Made by a program: the position numbers and the translations under genes
The notes under the pieces: model-generated
Databases searched by the model: none
What the model saw: the letters and a program-made list of their open reading frames with translations, nothing else
What the model was told of the DNA's origin: nothing
Part shown: positions 1 through 8,112 of the stretch, piece after piece
Numbering within the stretch: position 1 is the stretch's first letter
Layout of the letters: the number at the start of each line of letters is the position of its first letter
From: Lactobacillus kitasatonis DSM 16761 = JCM 1039
Lineage (GTDB): Bacteria > Bacillota > Bacilli > Lactobacillales > Lactobacillaceae
Reading direction: 5' to 3'
Assembly (NCBI RefSeq): GCF_000615285.1
Contig: NZ_BALU01000007.1
Span: 36,154-100,153 of the forward strand
DNA: 64,000 bases

Positions 1-422
1 ATCAAGCTGAGACGATCTATATTTATTCAACTGGTTGGCAGCAGCAAATTATCGCGGAATATTTAGCCCATTCCTTTTTCTTAATTGGTAAAAAAGCGAT
101 TATTCTGCCGAGTGCACGTGATGAGGTATCTATGCTGGGACGGTCAGTTGCAACCAATGATATGCTGTTTGTGATTTCATTTGGCGGTTTTAACAAGACG
201 ATTATTGAAGAATTGAAAAAGATCGATGCGGTCAATAATCAGCTGAAGCTGGTTTCTTTGACCAGTTGGCAGCCAGGGAAGATTGCGTCGCTGAGTGATT
301 ACAGCTTCTTCTTTAGAACGACACCGTTTCAATTCAGTAATCAAAATGCGGTCACGTTCAGCTCAGCCTATGTTTTGATTGATTTGTTGATGAATGAATA
401 CGGCAAGCATTGCGGTTTGTAA
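1..422 (+). CDS. RpiR-type regulator, SIS domain (5' end outside window)
   Basis: The frame is open from base 3 to the TAA at 420-422, giving about 139 residues of a C-terminal half. The visible part starts near YIYSTGWQQQ and continues through LGRSVATNDM and LFVISFGG, the pattern of a SIS phosphosugar-binding domain. RpiR-family regulators have an N-terminal helix-turn-helix followed by such a domain; the helix-turn-helix would lie upstream of the window. The asparaginase gene starts 18 bases after the stop, so co-transcription is likely. A stand-alone SIS protein cannot be excluded because the N-terminus is missing. Confidence 0.7.
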   Translation, partial: QAETIYIYSTGWQQQIIAEYLAHSFFLIGKKAIILPSARDEVSMLGRSVATNDMLFVISFGGFNKTIIEELKKIDAVNNQLKLVSLTSWQPGKIASLSDYSFFFRTTPFQFSNQNAVTFSSAYVLIDLLMNEYGKHCGL

Positions 423-440
423 AAATAGAGGGTAACGGTT

Positions 441-1436
441 ATGAAAAAATTATTATTGCTATCAACAGGGGGCACGATTGCTTCTGTAGCATCTAACGCT
501 GGTTTGGTACCTAAGGAAACTGGCGAAGAATTGATCAAGATGCTAGGTAAATTGCCTTATGATATCCACGTTAAGGATATTTTGCAGCTGGATTCATCCA
601 ACATTCAGCCAGAAGAATGGAAGTTTATCGCGCAAAATATCTATAAATACCGCAATGATTATGATGGCATCGTCGTTTCACACGGGACGGATACGATGGC
701 TTACACCGCTTCTATGCTGTCTTTCATGCTAAAGAATATAAATATCCCAGTCGTGTTAACGGGGAGTCAGGTGCCAATTAACGTCGTTTTGAGTGACGCC
801 CACGATAATTTGCGTTTGGCATTTGCGGCGGCTGCTACTTGTCCGCCAGACATTTATTTGGTCTTCCACAACAAGGTAATGCTGGGCTGTCGTTCAGTTA
901 AGGTGCGGACAACCAACTTTGATGCCTTTGAAAGTGTGAATGTACCACCTGTAGCTACTGTTTCTTCAGATGGATTGGTCTTTAATACTGACGATCATTT
1001 CCAAAAGAAGCACGATGGCGAGCCAGTTTTGAATACCAAAATTAATTCACATGTTTCTTTGGTCAAATTGTTCCCTGGTTTTGATCCCAATTTGCTCTTT
1101 GCGATGGTAGACAGCGGCTGTCGCGGGATTGTTATTGAAGCCTATGGTTTAGGCGGGATGAACTTCATTCGTCGTAACATGGTGGCCGCAATCGGTAAAT
1201 TAATTCGCCGCGGCATCCCTGTCGTCGCCAGCAGCCAATGCTTGTATGAACGTAGCGATTTAACTAAATATGAAGTAGGACGTGAAGCTCTACTGGAAGG
1301 TGCGATCAGTGCGTGCGATATGACGTCTGAGAGTGCGATCACTAAGTTGATGTGGGCCTTAGGTCAAGGTATGGACGTTCATGAAATCGATGATTTCTTT
1401 AACACTAATGTGGCTGGCGAAGTAACTCTTAAGTAA
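441..1436 (+). CDS. ansA: L-asparaginase (type I, cytosolic)
   Basis: 331 residues, the usual length of bacterial asparaginases, which hydrolyse L-asparagine to aspartate and ammonia. The first signature STGGTI is at residues 8-13, with the nucleophilic threonine at 12. The second signature HGTDT is at residues 81-85. No signal peptide is visible, which fits the cytosolic type. A ribosome-binding site (GAGGGTAACG) precedes ATG 441. The gene follows the RpiR-type regulator closely. Family assignment is secure; type I versus II rests on the lack of a signal peptide. Confidence 0.95.
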   Translation: MKKLLLLSTGGTIASVASNAGLVPKETGEELIKMLGKLPYDIHVKDILQLDSSNIQPEEWKFIAQNIYKYRNDYDGIVVSHGTDTMAYTASMLSFMLKNINIPVVLTGSQVPINVVLSDAHDNLRLAFAAAATCPPDIYLVFHNKVMLGCRSVKVRTTNFDAFESVNVPPVATVSSDGLVFNTDDHFQKKHDGEPVLNTKINSHVSLVKLFPGFDPNLLFAMVDSGCRGIVIEAYGLGGMNFIRRNMVAAIGKLIRRGIPVVASSQCLYERSDLTKYEVGREALLEGAISACDMTSESAITKLMWALGQGMDVHEIDDFFNTNVAGEVTLK

Positions 1437-1500
1437 GTCTAAAAAATATTACAATTTAGTTAAACGTAAGCGCACTCATCATTATTATGCAAGCTCCCTG

Positions 1501-1506
1501 TATAAT
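1501..1506 (+). promoter_or_regulatory. -10 element before small ORF
   Basis: A perfect TATAAT lies 26 bases before the start of the 46-residue ORF and just ahead of its AAAGGAG ribosome-binding site. No good -35 hexamer is seen upstream. Confidence 0.45.
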
Positions 1507-1531
1507 ATAAAGATAAAGGAGCTGTAGCCAG

Positions 1532-1672
1532 ATGAAGAGTAAAGTTTTAGAAAAAATTTGGATAATCCTAGCAGCATTAGGCATTGGAATTTCTCTGTTT
1601 ATTAACAATTCTAATAAGTTAATTGAATCTAAAACAGAGAGTTTTTCCAACGCAATAATTAGTAAAAAGTAA
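1532..1672 (+). CDS. Small membrane peptide, 46 aa
   Basis: A short ORF starting at ATG 1532 behind AAAGGAG (1515-1521) and a TATAAT box. The product has a charged start (MKSKVLEK), one hydrophobic stretch of about 16 residues (IWIILAALGIGISLFI), then a polar serine/lysine-rich tail. It would be a single-pass membrane peptide with a short external or cytosolic tail. A terminator follows at 1680. The match of promoter, ribosome-binding site and terminator argues for expression. The function is not recognised; a toxin-like membrane peptide is one possibility but there is no direct evidence. Confidence 0.5.
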   Translation: MKSKVLEKIWIILAALGIGISLFINNSNKLIESKTESFSNAIISKK

Positions 1673-1679
1673 ATTAATT

Positions 1680-1704
1680 CAGTCACGCAAGTGGCTGTTT
1701 TTTT
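1680..1704 (+). terminator. Rho-independent terminator
   Basis: CAGTCAC-GCAA-GTGGCTG hairpin with one G-T wobble followed by seven T residues. It closes the small ORF transcript. Confidence 0.7.
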
Positions 1705-1728
1705 GTTTGTAATAAAGAAAAACATGAA

Positions 1729-2028
1729 ATGGACATGAATGAATTGGATAATTTTGAAGAAGTAAGAAACAATTTGCAAATGATCGAAGAAATACTTAAC
1801 CGCATGCCACTTGAACACGGTGGTGAAAACGATGTTTTCGCAGTAACTGCAGAAGACATGGATAATTTGCTTAGCAACGTAACGCCAGACATGAGCGGCA
1901 AGGATGTAGCAGAAAAGGCTAAAACAATTTTGCACACTTGCCACAAAGTTTTGAAATTACGTAAGAAGGAAAATCGTTTGACTCCAGAACAAAAATCTTT
2001 GCTTGAAGACATCGAAAAGCTTAGCTAA
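1729..2028 (+). CDS. Hypothetical acidic protein, 99 aa
   Basis: A 99-residue, mostly helical, acidic protein with no cysteine-rich motif, signal peptide or membrane segment. It contains helix-forming stretches such as NNLQMIEEILNRM and a basic patch LKLRKKENRL near the end. Two in-frame ATG codons exist (1729 and 1735) and neither has a strong ribosome-binding site; AAAGAAA at about 1714 is the best candidate. Codon use resembles the neighbours and the ORF is clean, so it is probably real. I do not recognise the family. Confidence 0.55.
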   Translation: MDMNELDNFEEVRNNLQMIEEILNRMPLEHGGENDVFAVTAEDMDNLLSNVTPDMSGKDVAEKAKTILHTCHKVLKLRKKENRLTPEQKSLLEDIEKLS

Positions 2029-2103
2029 GAGTTTAATTGGAAATAGATTATAAAACGGCCTGAAACAAGTACTGCATAAGCTTCTGTGTTAAAATATCAG
2101 TGT

Positions 2104-2117
2104 AGAAATCGCTTACA
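2104..2117 (+). promoter_or_regulatory. cre-like operator (CcpA)
   Basis: AGAAATCGCTTACA matches the catabolite-responsive element consensus TGWAANCGNTNWCA at all but the first base. It lies 35 bases ahead of the EIIA start, downstream of a possible -10 (TAAAAT near 2090), a position suited to repression by CcpA. Confidence 0.5.
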
Positions 2118-2151
2118 TTTTATAAAATACAATAATAAAGAGGTAAAAATC

Positions 2152-2547
2152 ATGGAACTTTTAATTGCAACTCACGAAGGACTTGCTTCAGGCCTAGTTT
2201 CTGCACATGACATGCTTGTAGGCAAAAATGATCAAATTATGACAATTGAACTTAACGACAGTGGCATCAGAGACTTCCGCAGACGTTTCGCTGAATTGAT
2301 GGACAGACATCAATCAGGTCAAGTTTTGATTTTGACTGATCTTAGAAACGGTACGCCACACTTGGTAGCTAAGGAATACGAAGAAGCTCACCCAGACAGC
2401 GTAAGAGTAGTTAGTGGTGCTAACTTGCCAATGGTTTTGGAATTAGGCCACAACTTGATCAGTGCTGATTTGGATGATGCCGCAAGAAGAGCAATCCAAG
2501 TTGGTCGTGGCGACATTGATGTCGACAAGAGTATGCAAATAGCATAA
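2152..2547 (+). CDS. PTS mannose/fructose-type EIIA component
   Basis: 131 residues from ATG 2152, preceded by AAAGAGGT. The N-terminus LLIATHEGLASG contains the histidine that is phosphorylated by HPr in EIIA-Man proteins, and DLRNGTP matches the conserved loop after the second strand. The total length is typical of a stand-alone EIIA domain. No EIIB, EIIC or EIID gene is adjacent, so this is an orphan that either serves a permease elsewhere or acts in regulation. An upstream in-frame start at 2086 exists but runs through the cre-like site and lacks a ribosome-binding site. Confidence 0.85.
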   Translation: MELLIATHEGLASGLVSAHDMLVGKNDQIMTIELNDSGIRDFRRRFAELMDRHQSGQVLILTDLRNGTPHLVAKEYEEAHPDSVRVVSGANLPMVLELGHNLISADLDDAARRAIQVGRGDIDVDKSMQIA

Positions 2548-2551
2548 AGAA

Positions 2552-2580
2552 AAGACGGTAGAAATACCGTCTATTTTTTT
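2552..2580. terminator. Terminator after EIIA
   Basis: AGACGGTA-GAAA-TACCGTCT hairpin followed by a run of T. Its T-run overlaps the 3' end of the converging gene. Confidence 0.8.
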
Positions 2581-3269
2581 GCAAAAAAGTGCTTAATTTT
2601 ATCAAAGAGATTTTCTTGTTTTTTATTAGAAGTATCTGCAATAGGTTGAGTATTATTCTCCTTGTTTTCTTGTTTAGTAGAAGAATAATACTTGGCCTTT
2701 TTTAAATTCTTGTTTTGATGATGAACAGTCTTTTTCTTTGTAGTTTTATGATCAGATAAGCGAATATGCTGGGTACTTGCGCTCTTTGCTTTTCTGTAAA
2801 AATAGTGCTTTTCATCGGTTTGAGCTTCCATGGAAATGTCGGGTCTGATGTAGTACAGGTCCTTATTTTCATAGCTATTAATCAAAAAGACCAGAATATC
2901 ATGTAAGTTGCAAATACAGTGCAAAGCCTGCTTTTTATCAGGTTCTAGCTTGCTGTCATGAATAGCAGCGTTGCCCATACGACGGACTTCGTCGAACAGA
3001 TCCATGATGCTGAGTGGGTAATTGACCTCGGAGCGTAGATAGTGCGTGTCATTTCTCAGATTGCGGTATTCTCCATCGTGAATGGGATAATATTTGTTTA
3101 GATTTTCTAGATCAAATATTTTCTTCACAATCGTCTCGAGAAGCAGACGCGAGTTGCTGATGACATCGCGGTAATCGTCGATTATGTACAGCTTATAAAT
3201 TTTGTCTGCGGCAGGATATTGTTCACTGAAGTATTTACTGTCTTTTAAAAAATCAAAATTAATTTCCAT
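2571..3269 (-). CDS. DUF4145-like protein
   Basis: 232 residues. The first 135 residues are helical and include RLLLETIVKKIFDLENL and RMGNAAIHDSKLEPDKKQAL, which resemble the DUF4145 domain found in restriction-associated and stand-alone proteins. From about residue 160 the sequence turns into a lysine- and asparagine-rich, low-complexity tail ending FDKIKHFFAKK, probably disordered. There are no membrane segments. The gene converges on the EIIA gene and shares the terminator region. The domain assignment is by eye from the N-A-A-I-H motif; the role is unknown. Confidence 0.55.
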   Translation of the reverse strand: MEINFDFLKDSKYFSEQYPAADKIYKLYIIDDYRDVISNSRLLLETIVKKIFDLENLNKYYPIHDGEYRNLRNDTHYLRSEVNYPLSIMDLFDEVRRMGNAAIHDSKLEPDKKQALHCICNLHDILVFLINSYENKDLYYIRPDISMEAQTDEKHYFYRKAKSASTQHIRLSDHKTTKKKTVHHQNKNLKKAKYYSSTKQENKENNTQPIADTSNKKQENLFDKIKHFFAKK

Positions 3270-3363
3270 TATGTTTTCCTTTGATTAATTCGAAAAAGAT
3301 ATTTGCTATTTTAGCTCAACTTGTTAACCTAATATAAAAGGCATTTTCAAGTAGGGTGTTTAT

Positions 3364-4638
3364 ATGAAGAAACATAAAAAACTTTGGGCAACGGGGATTA
3401 TCATCGTCTTAATCGGTATCCTTGTTGCCGTTAGTAATTTTTATTATACAAAAGATCGACAGATTAGCCGCATTGTGACGAATTTGCGCAATCCAAAAAC
3501 TGGAATGGCAAAGTATGTTACGGCTTCAACGCCAGATATGAACGTCACCGATAGCAGCTTAAAACCGCTCCAAAGCTATTTTAAGGAGCACAAGCAAGCT
3601 GCTAATAGACTAGCTTATAACTTGCGTCACAACCAAGATAACGGCGAAATTCAACTGGAAGAATCTGGTAGATATTTCCTGCTCTTTCCAAAATATACCT
3701 TGCGTGTGCAAGTTTATCGTCCGCAGATTAGAACCAACCACGCTGGCTCAACTTTGCTGATCAATCACAAAAATTTTGGTCGAATGGAAGGTGGCAACCA
3801 GAACTACTACCAAGATTTAGGTTTGGTTTTCCCGGGACGTTACCACATTTCGGTTAAATCAACGGTTAACGGCCGCAAGCTTGATGCCGACTCCATTGTA
3901 AATATTTGGTCAAACAAGACCGTCGATATGAATATCAAGACGGCTACTTTCCAAGTGCGCAGCGTACCTAACGGTATTATCTACGTTAATGACCGCAAGG
4001 CCGCTAAATTGAACAAGTACGGTAATTATACCTTTAAGGATTATCCAATTGCTAAGCGGATGGAAATCTACATTCAAAGTACAGCCGATGGTAAGAAGAT
4101 CAAATCAGAGACGGTTCGCGACTTATCACAATCAATCAGCTCAGAATTTAGTGATAGTGAAGACGACGTGACTGACTACGATAATACATCTGATAGTTAT
4201 CAAGGTAACGGTGAAAAGGACGTCTACCAAGATGAGGAAGGCGACTATATCGTTAACCCAATCTGGCCTGGTTTAATTCAGGCGGGGGATGCTGCTAAGA
4301 TGCTTTACGACAACTTCAAGGAGCCAGATGCTGAAGCCTTTTCCGATGGCAAGGACAACGCCGACTACAAGAAGATCGATAAGCAGGTTAAGGCCTGGAA
4401 GAAGAAAAAGAATCTCAAGAAGTACAGCGTGAAGGTTAAAGTCCTTTCTGTTTTGCCTGGTGTACGCAATTACAGCAATGTGAACTACGAAGTAACCTTT
4501 ATCAGAAAATTCAAAGATAAGAGTAAAAAGAAAGAGAAGCTGTTATACCAGAACGCAATTTTCCATGAAGTTGATGGTCAACAAGAGATTGAAACTCTAG
4601 GAAAGTGCAAATTAATCAAAACAAAAACTAGCAATTAA
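3364..4638 (+). CDS. TcaA-like membrane-anchored protein
   Basis: 424 residues with one N-terminal membrane anchor (residues 7-27, LWATGIIIVLIGILVAVSNF) and a large extracellular part. The order resembles TcaA/YvbJ proteins: a helical domain around residues 30-100, beta-rich repeats from 105 to 250, an acidic linker near 255-290 (SEFSDSEDDVTDYDN) and a C-terminal domain from 300 on. The N-terminal zinc ribbon of classic TcaA is absent. TcaA family members are linked to cell-wall and glycopeptide responses, which is known of the family rather than seen here. A terminator follows. Confidence 0.65.
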   Translation: MKKHKKLWATGIIIVLIGILVAVSNFYYTKDRQISRIVTNLRNPKTGMAKYVTASTPDMNVTDSSLKPLQSYFKEHKQAANRLAYNLRHNQDNGEIQLEESGRYFLLFPKYTLRVQVYRPQIRTNHAGSTLLINHKNFGRMEGGNQNYYQDLGLVFPGRYHISVKSTVNGRKLDADSIVNIWSNKTVDMNIKTATFQVRSVPNGIIYVNDRKAAKLNKYGNYTFKDYPIAKRMEIYIQSTADGKKIKSETVRDLSQSISSEFSDSEDDVTDYDNTSDSYQGNGEKDVYQDEEGDYIVNPIWPGLIQAGDAAKMLYDNFKEPDAEAFSDGKDNADYKKIDKQVKAWKKKKNLKKYSVKVKVLSVLPGVRNYSNVNYEVTFIRKFKDKSKKKEKLLYQNAIFHEVDGQQEIETLGKCKLIKTKTSN

Positions 4639-4651
4639 AGCTTGATATTAT

Positions 4652-4690
4652 AGGCTTTTTCACTTGTTCAAAAGTGGGAAAGCTTTTTTT
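4652..4690 (+). terminator. Terminator
   Basis: AGGCTTTTTCACTT-GTTCA-AAGTGGGAAAGCTT hairpin followed by TTTTTT. Confidence 0.75.
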
Positions 4691-4704
4691 ATGCCAAAAA
4701 CAGA

Positions 4705-4753
4705 TTGACAAAGTTTTAATATCATATTACTGTATTAATTGAATAATACAGTA
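4705..4753 (+). promoter_or_regulatory. Promoter with perfect 10-bp inverted repeat operator
   Basis: A consensus -35 TTGACA is at 4705-4710. Downstream lies a perfect inverted repeat, TACTGTATTA (4728-4737) and TAATACAGTA (4744-4753), separated by six bases. The repeat covers the expected -10 position, so a bound regulator would block the promoter of the following ABC pair. No regulator gene is adjacent. Confidence 0.65.
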
Positions 4754-4784
4754 GAACAAAGCACAGAGAAATGAGGTTTTCAAA

Positions 4785-5534
4785 ATGAATGAAATTCTTG
4801 TGGTGGACAATATCACCAAGACTTATGGAAAAAAAGGCGAAAAACAATATCAAGCTTTAAAAGGAATTAACTTCAAGGTTGCATCCGGCGAATTCGTTGC
4901 AATCATGGGTGCTTCGGGCTCTGGTAAGACAACTTTGTTAAACATTCTTTCAACGCTTGATAAGCCAACTATTGGTCAAGTTTTTATCAATGGTAAAGAC
5001 ATCAGCAATTTGAACGCTAACCAAATGGCTGACTTTCGTAGTAAAGAAATTGGTTTTATCTTCCAAGACTTCAACTTATTGGAAAATTTGACCAACCGTG
5101 AAAATATTGCGTTGCCACTCAGCTTGCGTGGTATTTTGACTAATCGAATTAATCCACTTGTGGATAAAATTGCAGCAAAGTTGGGTATTAAAGAAATTTT
5201 GAGCAAATACCCAGCTGAAATTTCTGGTGGTCAAAAGCAACGTGTTGCTTCAGCTCGTGCCTTGGTTCATGAACCCGCAATTTTGCTAGCCGATGAACCA
5301 ACCGGTGCGCTGGACTCTAAGAGTGCACGTGAACTTTTGAATACAATGGAAAACTTGAATAAAAACGATAGCGTTACAACCTTAATGATTACGCACGATC
5401 CATTTTCCGCAAGTTTTGCCAACCGTATTTTATTTATCAAGGACGGTAAGATCGGTGAACAAATGGTAAAGGGAAACAAGAGCAGAACCGATTTCTACCA
5501 TGAATTAATTGCTCACTTAGGTACTGAAGAATAG
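4785..5534 (+). CDS. BceA-type ABC ATPase
   Basis: 249 residues, typical of the MacB/LolD/BceA group. Walker A GASGSGKTT is near residues 42-50, the signature ISGGQKQR near 146-153, and Walker B ILLADEPTGALD near 166-177. The gene lies eleven bases before an FtsX-type permease gene, and the two form an ABC module of the antimicrobial-peptide sensing/detoxification kind. Such modules usually sit beside a two-component system, but none is present here; the inverted repeat upstream suggests one-component control. The AGGAGG of the next gene overlaps the stop region. Confidence 0.85.
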   Translation: MNEILVVDNITKTYGKKGEKQYQALKGINFKVASGEFVAIMGASGSGKTTLLNILSTLDKPTIGQVFINGKDISNLNANQMADFRSKEIGFIFQDFNLLENLTNRENIALPLSLRGILTNRINPLVDKIAAKLGIKEILSKYPAEISGGQKQRVASARALVHEPAILLADEPTGALDSKSARELLNTMENLNKNDSVTTLMITHDPFSASFANRILFIKDGKIGEQMVKGNKSRTDFYHELIAHLGTEE

Positions 5535-5546
5535 GAGGTGAGAAGC

Positions 5547-7352
5547 ATGATTTGGAAACTATCCTTAACTGGGATTAAAAGCAGGTTGAAGGACTACACG
5601 GTCTTATTCTCAGGCCTGGTTGTAGCCAGCATGATTTTCTACATGTTCTTGACTTTGGCCATTAATCCCGGCTTTATGAGTCACGACGTTAACGCGCCAG
5701 GGCAATACTTGAGCTTTATCTTTGGTTTTGGTATTGTTCTGCTTGCAATTATCACTTTTGTATATTTGGTTTATGCCAATTCGTTCCTGCTCCGCATGCG
5801 CCAGCATGACTACGGCATGTTCATGATGTTAGGAGCAAAAAGCTCCAGGATCGGCTTGCTGATCTTCTGCGAAACTTTGCTTACAGGGATGCTTGCTGCG
5901 ATACTTGGTATCGTCATCGGTTTTGGCCTAACTGCAATCGTTTCGAAGGTTTTGATTGCTAGTTTAGGTTTGAAGATTACGCATTTCCAAATTGTTTTGC
6001 CTAGCGCAATTATTTGGACATTGATCTTCTTTATCGCAATTTTCTTTCTTGCTGCTTTAAGAAATGTACATAAACTTGTTCGAAGCAAGGTTATCGACCT
6101 GCTTCACGAAAGTCAAAAGCCAATTAAACTTAGCCGTAAAAATGGCTTAAGAGTTTTTGAAGCTATCTTAGGTATCGTACTTTTGGCTGTCGGCTACTAC
6201 GTTATGGGATTACCAGCCATCGCTATCATCCCAATTGCACTAGTTACTATCGTTGCTGGTACCTACTTTACTTTTGACTCTCTCTTCACTCTCATCATTA
6301 ATTTCTTACTTAAAAGAAAGAACTTCGCATATCGTGGCATTCGTATGTTTACACTTGGACAATTAAAGTTCAGAATCCGCGACTATACCCGTATTCTTTC
6401 AGTTATCTCATTACTTTTCGCATTAGCGCTTGGTGCTATTACCGTTGGTCTTAACTTCAATTCATTGAAGGACCAAGCTGTAAAAAGCACATACTATGAC
6501 GCCACAATCGTTGAAAACAGTCCTGCTGTTCAAAAGAATGTGGATAAATTAGACATTAAAACCAGATCGACATATCACTATGTTGAAACTAAAAAAGACG
6601 TTTACTTCGACAGAAGTGAATTTGAAAAGACACCATTAAAAGACATTCAGTTTAAACAAAAAGGCAATAACTTCCCAACATATAAGCCAATTGCTTTTAA
6701 GATTAGCGAATTAACTAAGAAAAATAGTTATGCTAATAGTGTTTTGGGGATGCAAGCTAATACTGGAAACAAGGCAATCAAACTTGTTTCATCAGATCAG
6801 TTAAAAAAGATTCAAGGACAAAAGAAGTTTATTACTTTTATCACAGTCAAAAACTTTGTTAAAGATTATCCAACTTTGACCAAGCTGGAAAAGGTGCAAA
6901 TGGCTTCCAATCCTGCTATGGCTCAAGCTTTGTCACAAACCAAGCCATTCTCATACCAAATGGTGCTTGGCTATACCAGTGGTTTCGAATTCATGGGTTT
7001 TTTCCTAGGAATAGCATTCCTCACCATGCTCGCATCCACATTGATGTTCAAAGTTTTGAGCGGCGCCGCCAGCGACAAGATGCGCTACGAAATGCTTTAC
7101 AAGATCGGTACTAGAAGAAAGATCCTCAAGCAATCAATCAGACACGAAATTGGTGTATTATTCCTTCTTCCTGGAGTCCTCGGTGTGATCGACGTGTTGT
7201 TTGGTCTGAGATTGTTTACAGCCCTTTTGCCACATCCATACATGGGCTTCTGGGTACCATTCTTGATCTTCATTGTTCTCTACTTCATTTACTATGCTGT
7301 GACTGTTAAGCTGTATGAAAATCTTGTTTTGAAAAATAATAAGCATAAATAA
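5547..7352 (+). CDS. BceB-type ABC permease (FtsX-like)
   Basis: 601 residues from ATG 5547, which sits 8 bases after a perfect AGGAGG (5533-5538); the GTG at 5538 overlaps that site and is unlikely to be the start. There are about ten hydrophobic segments. Two FtsX-type blocks, each with a loop RMRQHDYGMFMMLGA-like (after the second helix) and KMRYEMLYKIGTRR near the C-terminus, flank a large extracellular loop at roughly residues 310-470. That layout is typical of BceB proteins, which bind cell-wall-active peptides. It pairs with the ATPase upstream. Confidence 0.85.
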   Translation: MIWKLSLTGIKSRLKDYTVLFSGLVVASMIFYMFLTLAINPGFMSHDVNAPGQYLSFIFGFGIVLLAIITFVYLVYANSFLLRMRQHDYGMFMMLGAKSSRIGLLIFCETLLTGMLAAILGIVIGFGLTAIVSKVLIASLGLKITHFQIVLPSAIIWTLIFFIAIFFLAALRNVHKLVRSKVIDLLHESQKPIKLSRKNGLRVFEAILGIVLLAVGYYVMGLPAIAIIPIALVTIVAGTYFTFDSLFTLIINFLLKRKNFAYRGIRMFTLGQLKFRIRDYTRILSVISLLFALALGAITVGLNFNSLKDQAVKSTYYDATIVENSPAVQKNVDKLDIKTRSTYHYVETKKDVYFDRSEFEKTPLKDIQFKQKGNNFPTYKPIAFKISELTKKNSYANSVLGMQANTGNKAIKLVSSDQLKKIQGQKKFITFITVKNFVKDYPTLTKLEKVQMASNPAMAQALSQTKPFSYQMVLGYTSGFEFMGFFLGIAFLTMLASTLMFKVLSGAASDKMRYEMLYKIGTRRKILKQSIRHEIGVLFLLPGVLGVIDVLFGLRLFTALLPHPYMGFWVPFLIFIVLYFIYYAVTVKLYENLVLKNNKHK

Positions 7353-7354
7353 AA

Positions 7355-7390
7355 AAATCAGTTTTCCAATCGGAAAACTGATTTCTTTTT
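7355..7390. terminator. Bidirectional terminator
   Basis: AAATCAGTTTTCC-AATC-GGAAAACTGATTT hairpin, T-rich on both strands, between the converging permease and phosphatase genes. Confidence 0.8.
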
Positions 7391-7392
7391 GT

Positions 7393-8043
7393 CTATAAAT
7401 GCATCTTGTTCCAAGAAGGAATCTTGATTTCGCCCTTATCGCTCATTGTCATGATAGTGATTGAGGCATTTCTAGGACCTGGTACAAGAGGGATGTTATC
7501 GCCGTAACGGTACCACAAGCTTCTAATAGTGAAGCCGTGAGTTACAAGTAAAATATTTTCAGCACCATCAAGTTGGCTGATTAACTTAAAGCCTTTATCA
7601 AGACGTGCCCAGTATTCTTCTGCGTTTTCTGCATCGTGGTATGGGTCAGCATCCTTAATCCAGTCCTTGATTGTGTCGATGCTTTCGTGGACAAATAATT
7701 CTTGTCTAGTAGCATAGCCGTGGCTGCCACCTATCATGCGCCAAGCCATTTCAGAGTCGAGACCTTCGAAATAGCCGTAGAATTGTTCTCTAAAGAATGG
7801 GCTAGCAAGGTGTTGTAATTCATCCTTGTTAACGTTGTGCTTCATGATGATTTCGCAGGTGTCGCTAGCTCTCTTCAAGTCACTGGATAAGGCAATATCG
7901 AATGGAACATCCTTTAAAGCTTCGCCGGCTTTTTCAGCACCTTCAATACCTGGTTCAGTTAATGGAGTATCACACCAGCCTTGCATCTTGTTGTAGCGGT
8001 TAATATAAGTTTGACCATGTCGAACAACGTAAATTCTTTTCAT
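7393..8043 (-). CDS. Histidine phosphatase family protein
   Basis: 216 residues of the phosphoglycerate mutase-like fold. The phospho-histidine motif is VVRHGQT near residues 6-12. The second catalytic histidine is in LLVTHGFTIRSLWY near residue 169, and the acid/arginine pair lies in SSDLKRASDT near 54-63. The family includes cofactor-dependent mutases and phosphatases for many small substrates; the true substrate cannot be read from sequence. The ribosome-binding site AAGGAG precedes the start. The gene is likely monocistronic. Confidence 0.85.
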   Translation of the reverse strand: MKRIYVVRHGQTYINRYNKMQGWCDTPLTEPGIEGAEKAGEALKDVPFDIALSSDLKRASDTCEIIMKHNVNKDELQHLASPFFREQFYGYFEGLDSEMAWRMIGGSHGYATRQELFVHESIDTIKDWIKDADPYHDAENAEEYWARLDKGFKLISQLDGAENILLVTHGFTIRSLWYRYGDNIPLVPGPRNASITIMTMSDKGEIKIPSWNKMHL

Positions 8044-8065
8044 CTTTTTCTCCTTATGAAAATAA

Positions 8066-8098
8066 AAAATTCACCCTTATTCTATTGGAAAAGGGTGA
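8066..8098 (-). terminator. Terminator of the protease gene
   Basis: On the minus strand CTCACCCTT and AAGGGTGA form a hairpin that is followed by TTTTTTATTTT, just downstream of the matrixin gene. Confidence 0.65.
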
Positions 8099-8112
8099 GC
8101 AAATAAAGCTAA

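Noticed and set aside
1456..1944. 162-residue minus-strand ORF opposite the small ORF and the 99-residue gene
   Set aside because: It is hydrophobic nonsense antisense to better-supported plus-strand genes and has no ribosome-binding site.
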